NCBI RefSeq assembly: GCF_902464545.1
Contig: NZ_CABQJR010000016.1
Location: forward strand, 1-54,070
Length of the DNA: 54,070 nucleotides
Source: an uncultured Senegalimassilia sp.
GTDB taxonomy: Bacteria; Actinomycetota; Coriobacteriia; Coriobacteriales; Eggerthellaceae
Direction of reading: 5' to 3'
Made by a program: the position numbers and the translations under genes
The notes under the pieces: generated by a model
Seen by the model: only the letters and a program-made list of their open reading frames with translations
The model's database searches: none
Told to the model about the DNA's origin: nothing
Shown here: one piece after another, positions 40,520 through 47,728 of the stretch
How the letters are laid out: the number at the start of each line of letters is the position of its first letter
How positions within the stretch are numbered: the first letter of the stretch is position 1

Positions 40520-40539
40520 CGCTTTCGCGTGCTAAAGTA
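40520..40539 (+). promoter_or_regulatory. 20-bp element shared with the APC permease (putative promoter)
   Basis: CGCTTTCGCGTGCTAAAGTA matches 11163-11182 at 18 of 20 positions and contains the extended -10 TGCTAAAGT. It lies 55 bp before the Nramp-type gene. Confidence 0.5.
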
Positions 40540-40594
40540 TCCCCCATATACCACAAGGAGGGGCGGGGATGCCCCAGTAGGAAAGGAGGGAACG

Positions 40595-41848
40595 ATGGCA
40601 AGCTCGATTACCGAGAAGCTGAAGAACATCGGCCCCGGTGCTTTGGTCGCAGCTGGTTTCGTCGGTCCCGGCACGGTCACCACGTGCACGGTCTCTGGTG
40701 CAAGCTATGGCTACACCATGTTGTGGGCGCTGCTGTTCGCCACCGTCGCAACCATTATCTTCCAGGAGATGGCGGCCCGTGTGGGCATCGTCACGCAGGA
40801 GGGCCTGGGTGAGAACATCCGCGATCGCATTTCGCATCCGGTGCTGAAGTGGATTGCAATCGTGATTGTTATCATCGCCATCTTCATCGGCAACACCGCA
40901 TACGAGACGGGCAACATCACGGGCGGCATCCTGGGTATCCAGGCGGTAGTCAACGCTCCCATGATCCCCATCGTCATCGTGTTGGGCATTTTGGCTTTCG
41001 CCGCTATGTGGGTGGGTTCTTACAAGCTGGTCGAGAAGATCCTCACGGGCATCGTCATCTTCATGGGCCTGGTGTTCCTGATCACCGCGTTCGCCTCTCC
41101 CGTTGATTGGGGTGCGGTCGTGGCCGGCCTGTTCACGCCTACCCTGCCCGAGGGTCAGGCTGGCGCTAAGGGCATCCTGACTGCCGTGGGCCTGATCGGC
41201 ACCACCATCGTGCCGTACAACCTGTTCCTGCATGCTTCCGGCGCATCCGAGCGCTTCAAGGATCCCGAGCAGATCGCCGACGCACGTTTCGACTGCGTTC
41301 TGTCCATCGGCCTGGGCGGCATCATCTCCATGGCCATCCTCGTCTGCGCTGCGGCTAACATGCACGCTGCCGGCATCACCGTCACCAACGGCAAGGACAT
41401 GGCCGTCGCCCTGCAGCCGCTGCTGGGCAACTGGGCTACGGTGCTCATCGGCATCGGTCTGCTGGCTGCTGGTTTCTCCAGCGCCATCACCGCTCCGCTT
41501 TCCGCTGCTTACGCCGTCAACGGCGTGCTCGGCTGGGGCAAGACGCTGAAGGACCTCAAGTTCAAGGTCGTGTGGATCATCGTGCTGGTGGCTGGCTGCT
41601 TGATGGCCGTGCTGCTGGGCAAGAGCCCCACGGAGCTGATTCTGGTGGCTCAGGCGGCCAACGCCATTCTGCTGCCCATCATGGCGTTCTTCGTGATGTA
41701 CGTTGCCAACGGCAAGAGCCTGGGCAAATGGCGCAACCATGCGTTCTCCAACATCTGCGGCGTCATCTTCATCTGCATCACGCTGTTCATGTGCTGGCGT
41801 AACATGTCCAGCTTCCTGACCACGCTGCAAACGCTTATCGGCGCATAG
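40595..41848 (+). CDS. Nramp-related transporter lacking canonical metal ligands (NRMT-like, probable Mg2+)
   Basis: A 417-residue SLC11/Nramp-superfamily protein with about eleven membrane segments. Classical members bind Mn/Fe through DPGN in helix 1 and an A/MPH motif in helix 6. Here helix 1 reads GFVGPGTVTTCTVSGASYGY (GPGT in place of DPGN) and helix 6 reads TTIVPYNLFLHASG (VPY in place of MPH). Loss of the aspartate and methionine ligands is the mark of Nramp-related magnesium transporters, a branch characterised from Eggerthella lenta; I recall this from the literature and have not compared sequences. Mg2+ uptake is therefore likely. ATG 40595 has GGAAAGGAGGG upstream; the frame stays open back to 40415 across the promoter. 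Confidence 0.85.
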   Translation: MASSITEKLKNIGPGALVAAGFVGPGTVTTCTVSGASYGYTMLWALLFATVATIIFQEMAARVGIVTQEGLGENIRDRISHPVLKWIAIVIVIIAIFIGNTAYETGNITGGILGIQAVVNAPMIPIVIVLGILAFAAMWVGSYKLVEKILTGIVIFMGLVFLITAFASPVDWGAVVAGLFTPTLPEGQAGAKGILTAVGLIGTTIVPYNLFLHASGASERFKDPEQIADARFDCVLSIGLGGIISMAILVCAAANMHAAGITVTNGKDMAVALQPLLGNWATVLIGIGLLAAGFSSAITAPLSAAYAVNGVLGWGKTLKDLKFKVVWIIVLVAGCLMAVLLGKSPTELILVAQAANAILLPIMAFFVMYVANGKSLGKWRNHAFSNICGVIFICITLFMCWRNMSSFLTTLQTLIGA

Positions 41849-41874
41849 CGGCTTCGGATACGGGAAACATGCGC

Positions 41875-41911
41875 AAAGGCCTGTCGGGCGAAAGTCCGGC
41901 AGGCCTTTTTG
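41875..41911 (+). terminator. Terminator of the Nramp-type gene
   Basis: AAAGGCCTG and CAGGCCTTT enclose a second short stem and the loop CGAAAG; five Ts follow. Confidence 0.88.
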
Positions 41912-42439
41912 GCTTTAGGCTGACTTTTGCGCCCTTGGCGTGAGAGGTGGTAAACCGCCTGCTATGCGGGTAGTCCTGATTCGCTGTCTGGATACGCTCG
42001 GGCGATGCTGCAATCGGGCAGTGGGATTGTTTGCCTTGGTTGACCAGATTGCCTGGCATGTCGGTTGGGCTGCATGTGCGCGAGATGTTCGGGTATGTGC
42101 CCCGAGGTGGGGAGGTGCGCTATCGGCGGGGAAGCTCCTTTCGGTTGGATAGCCCGTTTGGTGCCTCCTCGTGCTGGTTTGTCGAAGCCTGTTCGGTTTT
42201 ACCCAACAATTACCTTCGGGTCGCCCCGGGTGTCTCATATGCCGAATATACTAGTAGGGCAGAAGCGGAATGGCTTTCGCGCGCTTGCGTCAACTTCGCA
42301 AGTAAGCCGAGCTTGGTTGTGAAGATGGCGAAGTCCGTGCTAGCCCGCGCTGGAAGGCGGCCGCGGATTCGGCTGATGAAGCCGACAGAGGCGCATCGAT
42401 CGGATAGAGGCGATGCGCCGCCGAAGTAAGGAGCGCCCG
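41912..42439. other. 528-bp region without a recognisable gene
   Basis: Several overlapping open frames occur on both strands, but none has ribosome sites or protein-like composition. A possible -10 (TATACT, 42246-42251) lies ~190 bp before the next gene. I see nothing else. Confidence 0.4.
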
Positions 42440-44119
42440 ATGAACATCCTGGCAATCAACGGAAGCCCTAAGGGTACACGAAGCAACACTTGGCGCTTGA
42501 CCAGCGCTTTTCTTGATGGAATTGTCGCTCAAGAGGAGAACGGTCGCAAGCAGGCGCCGGAGATCGAAACCCTTAGCGTCAGCGCGCTCGATATCAAGCC
42601 TTGCCTGGGCTGCTTTTCCTGTTGGAGCAAGACGCCGGGCGAATGTTGCATCCATGACGACATGCAGGCGGTCATCGAGAAGATCTTATGGGCCGACATC
42701 GTCGTCTGGAGCTTTCCCTTGTATTACTTTGGGCTGCCCGGCCAGCTGAAGAACCTGATCGACCGCCAGCTTCCCATGTCGCTGCCCTTTATGAGCGCGG
42801 AAACGGAAAGCGGCGGGCATCCTTCCCGCTACGATATGAGCGGCAAGCGCACGGTGGTCATCTCGACCTGCGGTTTCTACACGGCAAAGGGCAACTATGA
42901 TTGCGTGACCAGCTTGTTCGATCGGCTTTGCGGGAAGGACGGCTACGCGGCGATCTTCTGCGGGCAGGGCGAACTGTTCAGGGTGAAGGAGCTGGCGGAT
43001 CGCACTGACGAGTACCTTTCCTGGGTTCGGAAGGCCGGGGAGGAGTTCGCTTCCGGCAAGGTTTCGAGGGAAACCCGCCGCAAGCTTGAGCAAAACCTGT
43101 TCCCGCGCGATATCTTCGAGGCGATGGCTGATGCCAGCTGGGGAGTGGGCGAATCGGGCGAGAAAGAGGACCCCAGCCTGGTGTTTACTCGGCAGATGGC
43201 GGCCTTGTATCGCAAGCAGGCATGGCCGGGGCGGGATATCGCGCTCGACATGAACTATACCGATATCGACAAGACCTATCGCATCGTCCTCGGGGAAGGT
43301 GGAAGCCGTGTCGAAACGGAACCCGCCGAAGGCTTCTCTGCGGATTTCACCACGCGCATCAACACGCCTTTGGCCGTTTGGCGCTCGATTGCTAGCGGGG
43401 AGATCGCCGGCGACGAGGCGCTCATGAAGCACCTGTACTCGGTTGAAGGCGACTTCGACCTGATGATCCATTGGGATGATTATTTCGGCGCAGCGAACGT
43501 TGCGGATGCCGGCGAAATGGATGCTGGCGAATCGGGCGCCGTTGCGGGTGAAAGCCTTACTGCGGGTGCGAACGCAAGCGAGCCGAAAACCAACATGTTG
43601 TTGCTTTTGATTCCCTGGATCGTGTTTTGGGTTGCGGCTGCGATCGATGGCTTCTGGGGAAGTCTGATCAGCATAGCGGTATCCGTCTTGCTGCCTGTCC
43701 TGATGCAGCGGACGAAGGCGACCGTGTACGACCAGATCTCGGCACTGGCGGTCGGCGTTTGCTCCATCGCGTTGCTAGCGGGAGCGTCTTCTACCCTGAT
43801 CATTTCAGCGTCGTATTTCCTGTTCGGGGCGTTGTGGACGGCTACTTGCTTCTTCAAAGTGCCGCTGACCGCGCACTACTCGAAGAACAGCTACAACGGG
43901 GAAGCGGCGTTGCGCAATCCGATCTTCATGAGGACGAACCGCATCCTGACCGCGGCATGGGGCGTGCTGTACTTGATTACGCCCATCTGGACGTACTTCA
44001 TCATGCAAACGGATGCAGCCAGCTTCGTCGGCGCGATTAACTCCATTCTTCCGGCGCTGATGGGCGTGTTCACCGCCTGGTTCCAAAAGTGGTATCCCCG
44101 GCACATCGCGCGTGGGTAG
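42440..44119 (+). CDS. Flavodoxin/NADPH-FMN-reductase-like protein fused to SCP2 and membrane domains
   Basis: A 559-residue three-part protein. Residues ~1-190 are an FMN-reductase/flavodoxin-like domain (MNILAINGSPKGTRSNTWR with the phosphate-binding loop; KPCLGCFSCWSKTPGECCIH, a cysteine cluster seen in iron-sulfur flavoproteins; SFPLYYFGLPGQLKNLIDR). Residues ~255-350 resemble a sterol-carrier (SCP2) domain (INTPLAVWRSIASGEIAGDE, EGDFDLMIHWDDYFG). After an alanine/glycine/glutamate-rich linker come about six membrane helices. A membrane-tethered flavoprotein acting on a hydrophobic substrate or redox carrier is a reasonable guess. ATG 42440 has TAAGGAG six bases upstream. It stands alone; no downstream terminator with a U-tract is evident before the tRNA-Arg terminator. 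Confidence 0.83.
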   Translation: MNILAINGSPKGTRSNTWRLTSAFLDGIVAQEENGRKQAPEIETLSVSALDIKPCLGCFSCWSKTPGECCIHDDMQAVIEKILWADIVVWSFPLYYFGLPGQLKNLIDRQLPMSLPFMSAETESGGHPSRYDMSGKRTVVISTCGFYTAKGNYDCVTSLFDRLCGKDGYAAIFCGQGELFRVKELADRTDEYLSWVRKAGEEFASGKVSRETRRKLEQNLFPRDIFEAMADASWGVGESGEKEDPSLVFTRQMAALYRKQAWPGRDIALDMNYTDIDKTYRIVLGEGGSRVETEPAEGFSADFTTRINTPLAVWRSIASGEIAGDEALMKHLYSVEGDFDLMIHWDDYFGAANVADAGEMDAGESGAVAGESLTAGANASEPKTNMLLLLIPWIVFWVAAAIDGFWGSLISIAVSVLLPVLMQRTKATVYDQISALAVGVCSIALLAGASSTLIISASYFLFGALWTATCFFKVPLTAHYSKNSYNGEAALRNPIFMRTNRILTAAWGVLYLITPIWTYFIMQTDAASFVGAINSILPALMGVFTAWFQKWYPRHIARG

Positions 44120-44300
44120 CCGAGATTTGGGAGTCGGGGAGCCATGGCAGCGCCCTTGAGACTACCTTGCCCGTGCGTGTACCTGCGCTTTCGTCTGAGA
44201 GCGCAGGGCGCTTCTCGGTCTATTGATAACAGTTGCGGGTAGTTTCGAGCGGATTCTCCCCGGCGCATCCGCTTTGCCGGGAAATGAGGCCTCTCAGGAA

Positions 44301-44332
44301 ATGAAAAGGCCATCGGCTTGAGCCGATGGCCT
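44301..44332 (-). terminator. Terminator of tRNA-Arg
   Basis: On the minus strand AGGCCATCGGCT pairs with AGCCGATGGCCT, followed by TTTCATTT. Confidence 0.88.
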
Positions 44333-44341
44333 GGTGCTTCA

Positions 44342-44417
44342 TGGTGCCCCAGATACGATTCGAACGTACGACACCCGCTTTAGGAGAGCGGTGCTCTATC
44401 CCCTGAGCTACTGAGGC
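44342..44417 (-). tRNA. tRNA-Arg (CCT)
   Basis: A 76-nt cloverleaf: acceptor GCCTCAG/CTGGGGC (one G-U), D-arm with GATAGAGC, anticodon loop CTCCTAA (anticodon CCT), T-loop TTCGAAT and encoded CCA. Confidence 0.95.
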
Positions 44418-44426
44418 GCGCACATC

Positions 44427-44435
44427 ATTGTAGCA
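44427..44435 (-). promoter_or_regulatory. Extended -10 promoter of tRNA-Arg
   Basis: TGCTACAAT on the minus strand, 10 bp upstream of the tRNA; the -35 is poor. Confidence 0.6.
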
Positions 44436-44494
44436 TTAAACCTTTTGGCTCGATGCTCGCACATGCCAATATCACGGGTTAAGCTTCGCGGCTG

Positions 44495-45160
44495 CTACGC
44501 CCTCGCGAACTCAAGCAGCTGCGTAGGGTCGGAGATGATCGCGCCCGCCTGGGCCCCAACCAGGGTGCTCGCCGGGTTGTAGCCCCAGTCGACGCCGATC
44601 GCGTATGTTCCGGCATTGTGGGCAACGCGCATGTCGCCGGCCGAGTCGCCCACATAGGCGGTGCGCTCGGGAGCGCTGCCCAACTCGCGGATGGTTCGCA
44701 GCAAGCCGGTGGGGTCGGGCTTGCGGGGAATGCCTTCGCATTCTCCATGTAGCACCTCGAAAAGGTCGGGGAGGAATCGCGGGATGACATCCTTCACGCC
44801 GCCCTCGTATTTGTTCGAGAGCACCGCAAGCTTGCATCCTCGCGCTTTCAGCTCGGCCAGCGTCTCAGGCATATGCGCGTAATGGCGTGTGCGAGCATGC
44901 CCGGTTTGGGGGTACAGTGCCTTCCAATATTCAAGCGCCTCGGCGCACACGGCGTCAGGGGTTCCTTCGGGAAGGGCGCGATAGATCAGGCGTTGCGCGC
45001 CGTCGCCCACGAAGCTGTGGATAGCAGCGTCGGTGTGGGTGGGGTAGCCGAAATGAGCGAGCGTTTCATTGGTGACGTGGATGAGGTCGGGCATAGTGTC
45101 CAGGATCGTTCCGTCCAGGTCGAAGATGAACGTGTCGAATACCGGATGCGATTCGGTCAT
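44495..45160 (-). CDS. HAD-family phosphatase (phosphoglycolate phosphatase-like)
   Basis: A 221-residue haloacid-dehalogenase-fold hydrolase. Motif I FDLDGTILDT carries both catalytic aspartates, motif II is AVLSNKYEG, motif III uses the lysine of GIPRKPDPTG, and motif IV is AYVGDSAGDM. The cap domain lies between motifs I and II. Phosphoglycolate is the usual annotation for this branch, but the substrate is uncertain. ATG 45160 has CAGGAGG upstream. The frame remains open through the tRNA-Gly gene, which cannot be coding. Confidence 0.9.
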   Translation of the reverse strand: MTESHPVFDTFIFDLDGTILDTMPDLIHVTNETLAHFGYPTHTDAAIHSFVGDGAQRLIYRALPEGTPDAVCAEALEYWKALYPQTGHARTRHYAHMPETLAELKARGCKLAVLSNKYEGGVKDVIPRFLPDLFEVLHGECEGIPRKPDPTGLLRTIRELGSAPERTAYVGDSAGDMRVAHNAGTYAIGVDWGYNPASTLVGAQAGAIISDPTQLLEFARA

Positions 45161-45170
45161 CGTTGCCTCC

Positions 45171-45203
45171 TGAAAATGAAAACGACGGCTCTCGGCCGTC
45201 GTT
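45171..45203 (-). terminator. Terminator of tRNA-Gly
   Basis: On the minus strand AACGACGGC and GCCGTCGTT form a 9-bp stem followed by TTCATTTT, between the tRNA and the HAD gene. Confidence 0.88.
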
Positions 45204-45212
45204 GATGATCGA

Positions 45213-45287
45213 TGGAGCGGGTGACGGGACTCGAACCCGCGAATGCGAGCTTGGGAAGCTCGTGCCTTACCACTTGGCGACACCCGC
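45213..45287 (-). tRNA. tRNA-Gly (CCC)
   Basis: A 75-nt cloverleaf: acceptor GCGGGTG/CACCCGC, anticodon stem CGAGC/GCTCG enclosing TTCCCAA (anticodon CCC), T-loop TTCGAGT, encoded CCA. Confidence 0.95.
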
Positions 45288-45323
45288 ATACTTGGCAGGC
45301 GCTCCTTGCCATACCGTGTGGGC

Positions 45324-45329
45324 ATTATA
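45324..45329 (-). promoter_or_regulatory. -10 element of tRNA-Gly
   Basis: A perfect TATAAT on the minus strand, 37 bp upstream of the tRNA. Confidence 0.6.
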
Positions 45330-45415
45330 GCCTAAAACGCGCGAATGAGGATAGGGAATGGTAAACGCATGCGAAATTCCCCACACCTAGGCATTGGCAA
45401 CGCGATTGCACCGAA

Positions 45416-45742
45416 TCATGAATGCGGATCGAACTGCCAATCAGGGGCTTTGCGCGGGATGGCGATGCTTGTCGGATCGAACCGCTCGAACAGCAGCTTC
45501 TCCGGCGTGGTCTCAAGCGCATCCGCAAGCTCTTCGACCATCGAAAGGCGGACATTCGCCGTGCCTTTCTCGATCTTGTTGAGCTGCGGCCTGCCGATGC
45601 CGACCATGGCGGCGAAGCAGGTCTTGTTGATCCGGCCCCGTTCACGAAGGCGCTTCACGTTGCGGCCGAGCGTGACGGCCATCTTCGGCTCGTCGCTCGG
45701 CGTATTCGCCAGCTCATCGATATGTGGGGCGGAAGTCTGCAT
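45416..45742 (-). CDS. XRE-family helix-turn-helix regulator
   Basis: A 108-residue protein with a Cro/CI-type domain (about residues 25-85: LGRNVKRLRERGRINKTCFA, then GIGRPQLNKIEKGTANVRLS). The C-terminal tail is short, so it is a simple DNA-binding regulator. Two palindromes GTAAC-N6-GTTAC lie 10-50 bp upstream of its start, where an autorepressor would bind. No strong ribosome site precedes the ATG at 45742. No toxin-like partner is seen on either side. Confidence 0.85.
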   Translation of the reverse strand: MQTSAPHIDELANTPSDEPKMAVTLGRNVKRLRERGRINKTCFAAMVGIGRPQLNKIEKGTANVRLSMVEELADALETTPEKLLFERFDPTSIAIPRKAPDWQFDPHS

Positions 45743-45751
45743 GCATCGAGC

Positions 45752-45791
45752 GTAACGGCAGGGTTACGCAACGCTGTAACCTGGCGGTTAC
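45752..45791 (-). promoter_or_regulatory. Two GTAAC-N6-GTTAC operators
   Basis: Perfect dyads at 45752-45767 and 45776-45791 are 24 bp apart, just upstream of the XRE gene. Their position suggests autoregulation by that protein. The rest of 45743-46094 holds a promoter for the LCP gene and no other gene. Confidence 0.65.
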
Positions 45792-45913
45792 GTTCCAGGA
45801 GATTTTTTCAAGAAAAGGAAGCGTTGCGACCTATATATAGGAGCGGGATAGCGCGAGCTCCCGTGAACACCCTGTTTCGGCCGCATGCCATTTTTATGGT
45901 TGTCAATCTGGGA

Positions 45914-45922
45914 TGATACAAT
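45914..45922 (+). promoter_or_regulatory. Extended -10 promoter of the second LCP gene
   Basis: TGATACAAT lies ~170 bp upstream of the LCP start; TTGTCA is nearby but too close to be its -35. Confidence 0.4.
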
Positions 45923-46094
45923 GCACGATGATTAATTGGGGCTTGGTGTGCGATTGTGAGTCGTTCGTCAAGCCGCTGAAGGAAAGTTGAAATCGGGTAG
46001 CGTAGGCACCATGCCGGTGGGGAGCCGCATGGAATCTGTGCGGTGCGGAAGAAGGTAACGCAGGCCCGAACGGACTGCTGTGAGGAGATCTTGC

Positions 46095-47606
46095 ATGGCA
46101 TTCAAAAAGAACCGCCGTCCCCAAGCGAACGATCCGCTAGCTTCCCAGGTGCCCGCCGGCTACCGTCCGGCGTTCACTCCCGGCTCCCAAGGTCCTGGCG
46201 CAAACAACGCGTTTCGCAATCAGGCGGGCGCGTCGCAGTATTCGCGTTCGAACCCGCAGTATTCGGCGCAGCGTTCGCGCAAGTCTGCCAAGGGCAAGAA
46301 GATCGCCCTTGGCGTGTGCTGCGCGCTGATCGTCGCTCTTATCGGATGCGGAACCGCGTTCGCCGTTTGGTACAACAACGTGAACAGCCAGCTGAATACG
46401 GGCGGTAAAACGTCCGAGGAGTTGGAGAGCATCAACGAGCAGTTGGTTAACTCCAGCTTCAACGAGCCGTTCTACATGATGCTGATCGGCTCGGATAAGC
46501 GCGAGGGCGATGACGAAGGCGGCGCACGTTCCGACACGAACATCGTCGTGCGCGTCGACCCGACTTCCAACCAGGCAACGCTCGTGTCCATTCCCCGTGA
46601 CACCATGATCGATATCGACGGCTACGGCACCAACAAGTTCAACGCTGCGTACAATTACGGCGGCGCTGCGGCGACCATCCGCGAGGCAACCCAGCTCACC
46701 GGCGCCAGCATCTCGCATTATGCCGAAGTCAACTTCGAGGAGCTGGTCAGCCTGGTCGACGCCGTCGGAGGCGTCGACGTCATGGTCGACGAGCGCATCG
46801 ACGATACCGACGCCGACAACACCACCGATCACCCCGAGAACCCGCGCGTCATCATCGAGGCCGGCGAGCAGCACCTTAACGGCGAGCAGGCCCTGGTGTT
46901 CGCGCGCAGCCGTGCCTATGTCGACGGCGACTTCACGCGCACGGCCAACCAGCGAAAGCTCATCCAGGCTCTGGTGGACAAGGTGCTGGCCCTGCCCGTC
47001 ACCGAGCTGCCCGGCGTTATCCAGGCTGCGGCCAAGTGCGTCACCACCGACTTGAAGGTCAATGACATCATCTCGCTGGCGCAGCAGTTCAAAGACGATG
47101 GCGATCTGGTCATGTATTCCGCCATGCTGCCTTCCGTCACCGGCTACGTCGACGGCGTTTCCTATGTGTTCGCCGATGAGGACAAGGTCACCGAGATGAT
47201 GAAGGTCGTCGACCAGGGCGGCGATCCTAGCGGCATCACCGGCTCCACCAGCAAGCTTGCGCAGAAATATGGCGCCGGCTCCTCTGCTGGCGGCTCTTCC
47301 ACGGGCGGCACCGCTACGAGCAGCGGGATGTATGCCGGCAATGACTACGATACGGGCGGCGCATCTGCTTATAGCGGCGGTTCCTCCGCAAGCGGAACCG
47401 GCTTTTCGTCCTACTATGGCGGTGCAACGGGTGGTGCCACGGGCGGCTATGCTGATACGTCGTCCAGCGTATCCGGTGCCGGGACGGGCTACTCCGGAGC
47501 GGCATCCACCAGCGGTTCTGCTGGCTCGTATGGCGCGGGCGGCTACGCATCAGGTGCGGGAACCGGCGGCTATGCAGCGGGCACCGGCGTAGGTTCTGCC
47601 TACTAG
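46095..47606 (+). CDS. LytR-CpsA-Psr (LCP) protein with a glycine-rich extracellular tail
   Basis: A 503-residue type II membrane protein: a basic, Q/N/P-rich cytoplasmic tail (~65 residues), a membrane helix (about 70-92), and an LCP domain (about 115-275) with conserved arginines in GGARSDTNIVVRVDP, VSIPRDTMIDID and LVFARSRAYVDG. It lacks the LytR_C domain of the other LCP protein. Instead the last ~120 residues are low-complexity Gly/Ser/Ala/Thr/Tyr with repeated G-G-x and Y-x-G units. The role should be attachment of a glycopolymer to peptidoglycan; the tail may contact the wall. ATG 46095 has AGGAGA upstream; a GTG five codons earlier overlaps that site. Confidence 0.88.
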   Translation: MAFKKNRRPQANDPLASQVPAGYRPAFTPGSQGPGANNAFRNQAGASQYSRSNPQYSAQRSRKSAKGKKIALGVCCALIVALIGCGTAFAVWYNNVNSQLNTGGKTSEELESINEQLVNSSFNEPFYMMLIGSDKREGDDEGGARSDTNIVVRVDPTSNQATLVSIPRDTMIDIDGYGTNKFNAAYNYGGAAATIREATQLTGASISHYAEVNFEELVSLVDAVGGVDVMVDERIDDTDADNTTDHPENPRVIIEAGEQHLNGEQALVFARSRAYVDGDFTRTANQRKLIQALVDKVLALPVTELPGVIQAAAKCVTTDLKVNDIISLAQQFKDDGDLVMYSAMLPSVTGYVDGVSYVFADEDKVTEMMKVVDQGGDPSGITGSTSKLAQKYGAGSSAGGSSTGGTATSSGMYAGNDYDTGGASAYSGGSSASGTGFSSYYGGATGGATGGYADTSSSVSGAGTGYSGAASTSGSAGSYGAGGYASGAGTGGYAAGTGVGSAY

Positions 47607-47623
47607 CGCTTTCCTTGATCTTC

Positions 47624-47657
47624 AAAGGGATGCAGTTCAAAGCTGCGTCCCTTTTTG
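47624..47657 (+). terminator. Terminator of the second LCP gene
   Basis: AAAGGGATGCAG pairs with CTGCGTCCCTTT (one G-U) around a 7-base loop, then Ts. Confidence 0.9.
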
Positions 47658-47667
47658 TTTCCCAATG

Positions 47668-47703
47668 AAAAGGCCCCGCAATCCGAATGAGATTGCGGGG
47701 CCT
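47668..47703 (-). terminator. Terminator of galE
   Basis: On the minus strand AGGCCCCGCAAT and ATTGCGGGGCCT form a 12-bp stem followed by TTTCATTG. Confidence 0.9.
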
Positions 47704-47728
47704 CGTGCGTTTGGCGATGGATAACGAG

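Noticed and set aside
41940..42429. ORFs of 70-132 codons between the Nramp-type gene and the flavoprotein
   Set aside because: Cys/Arg/Trp-rich composition, no ribosome sites and overlapping frames on both strands indicate chance frames.
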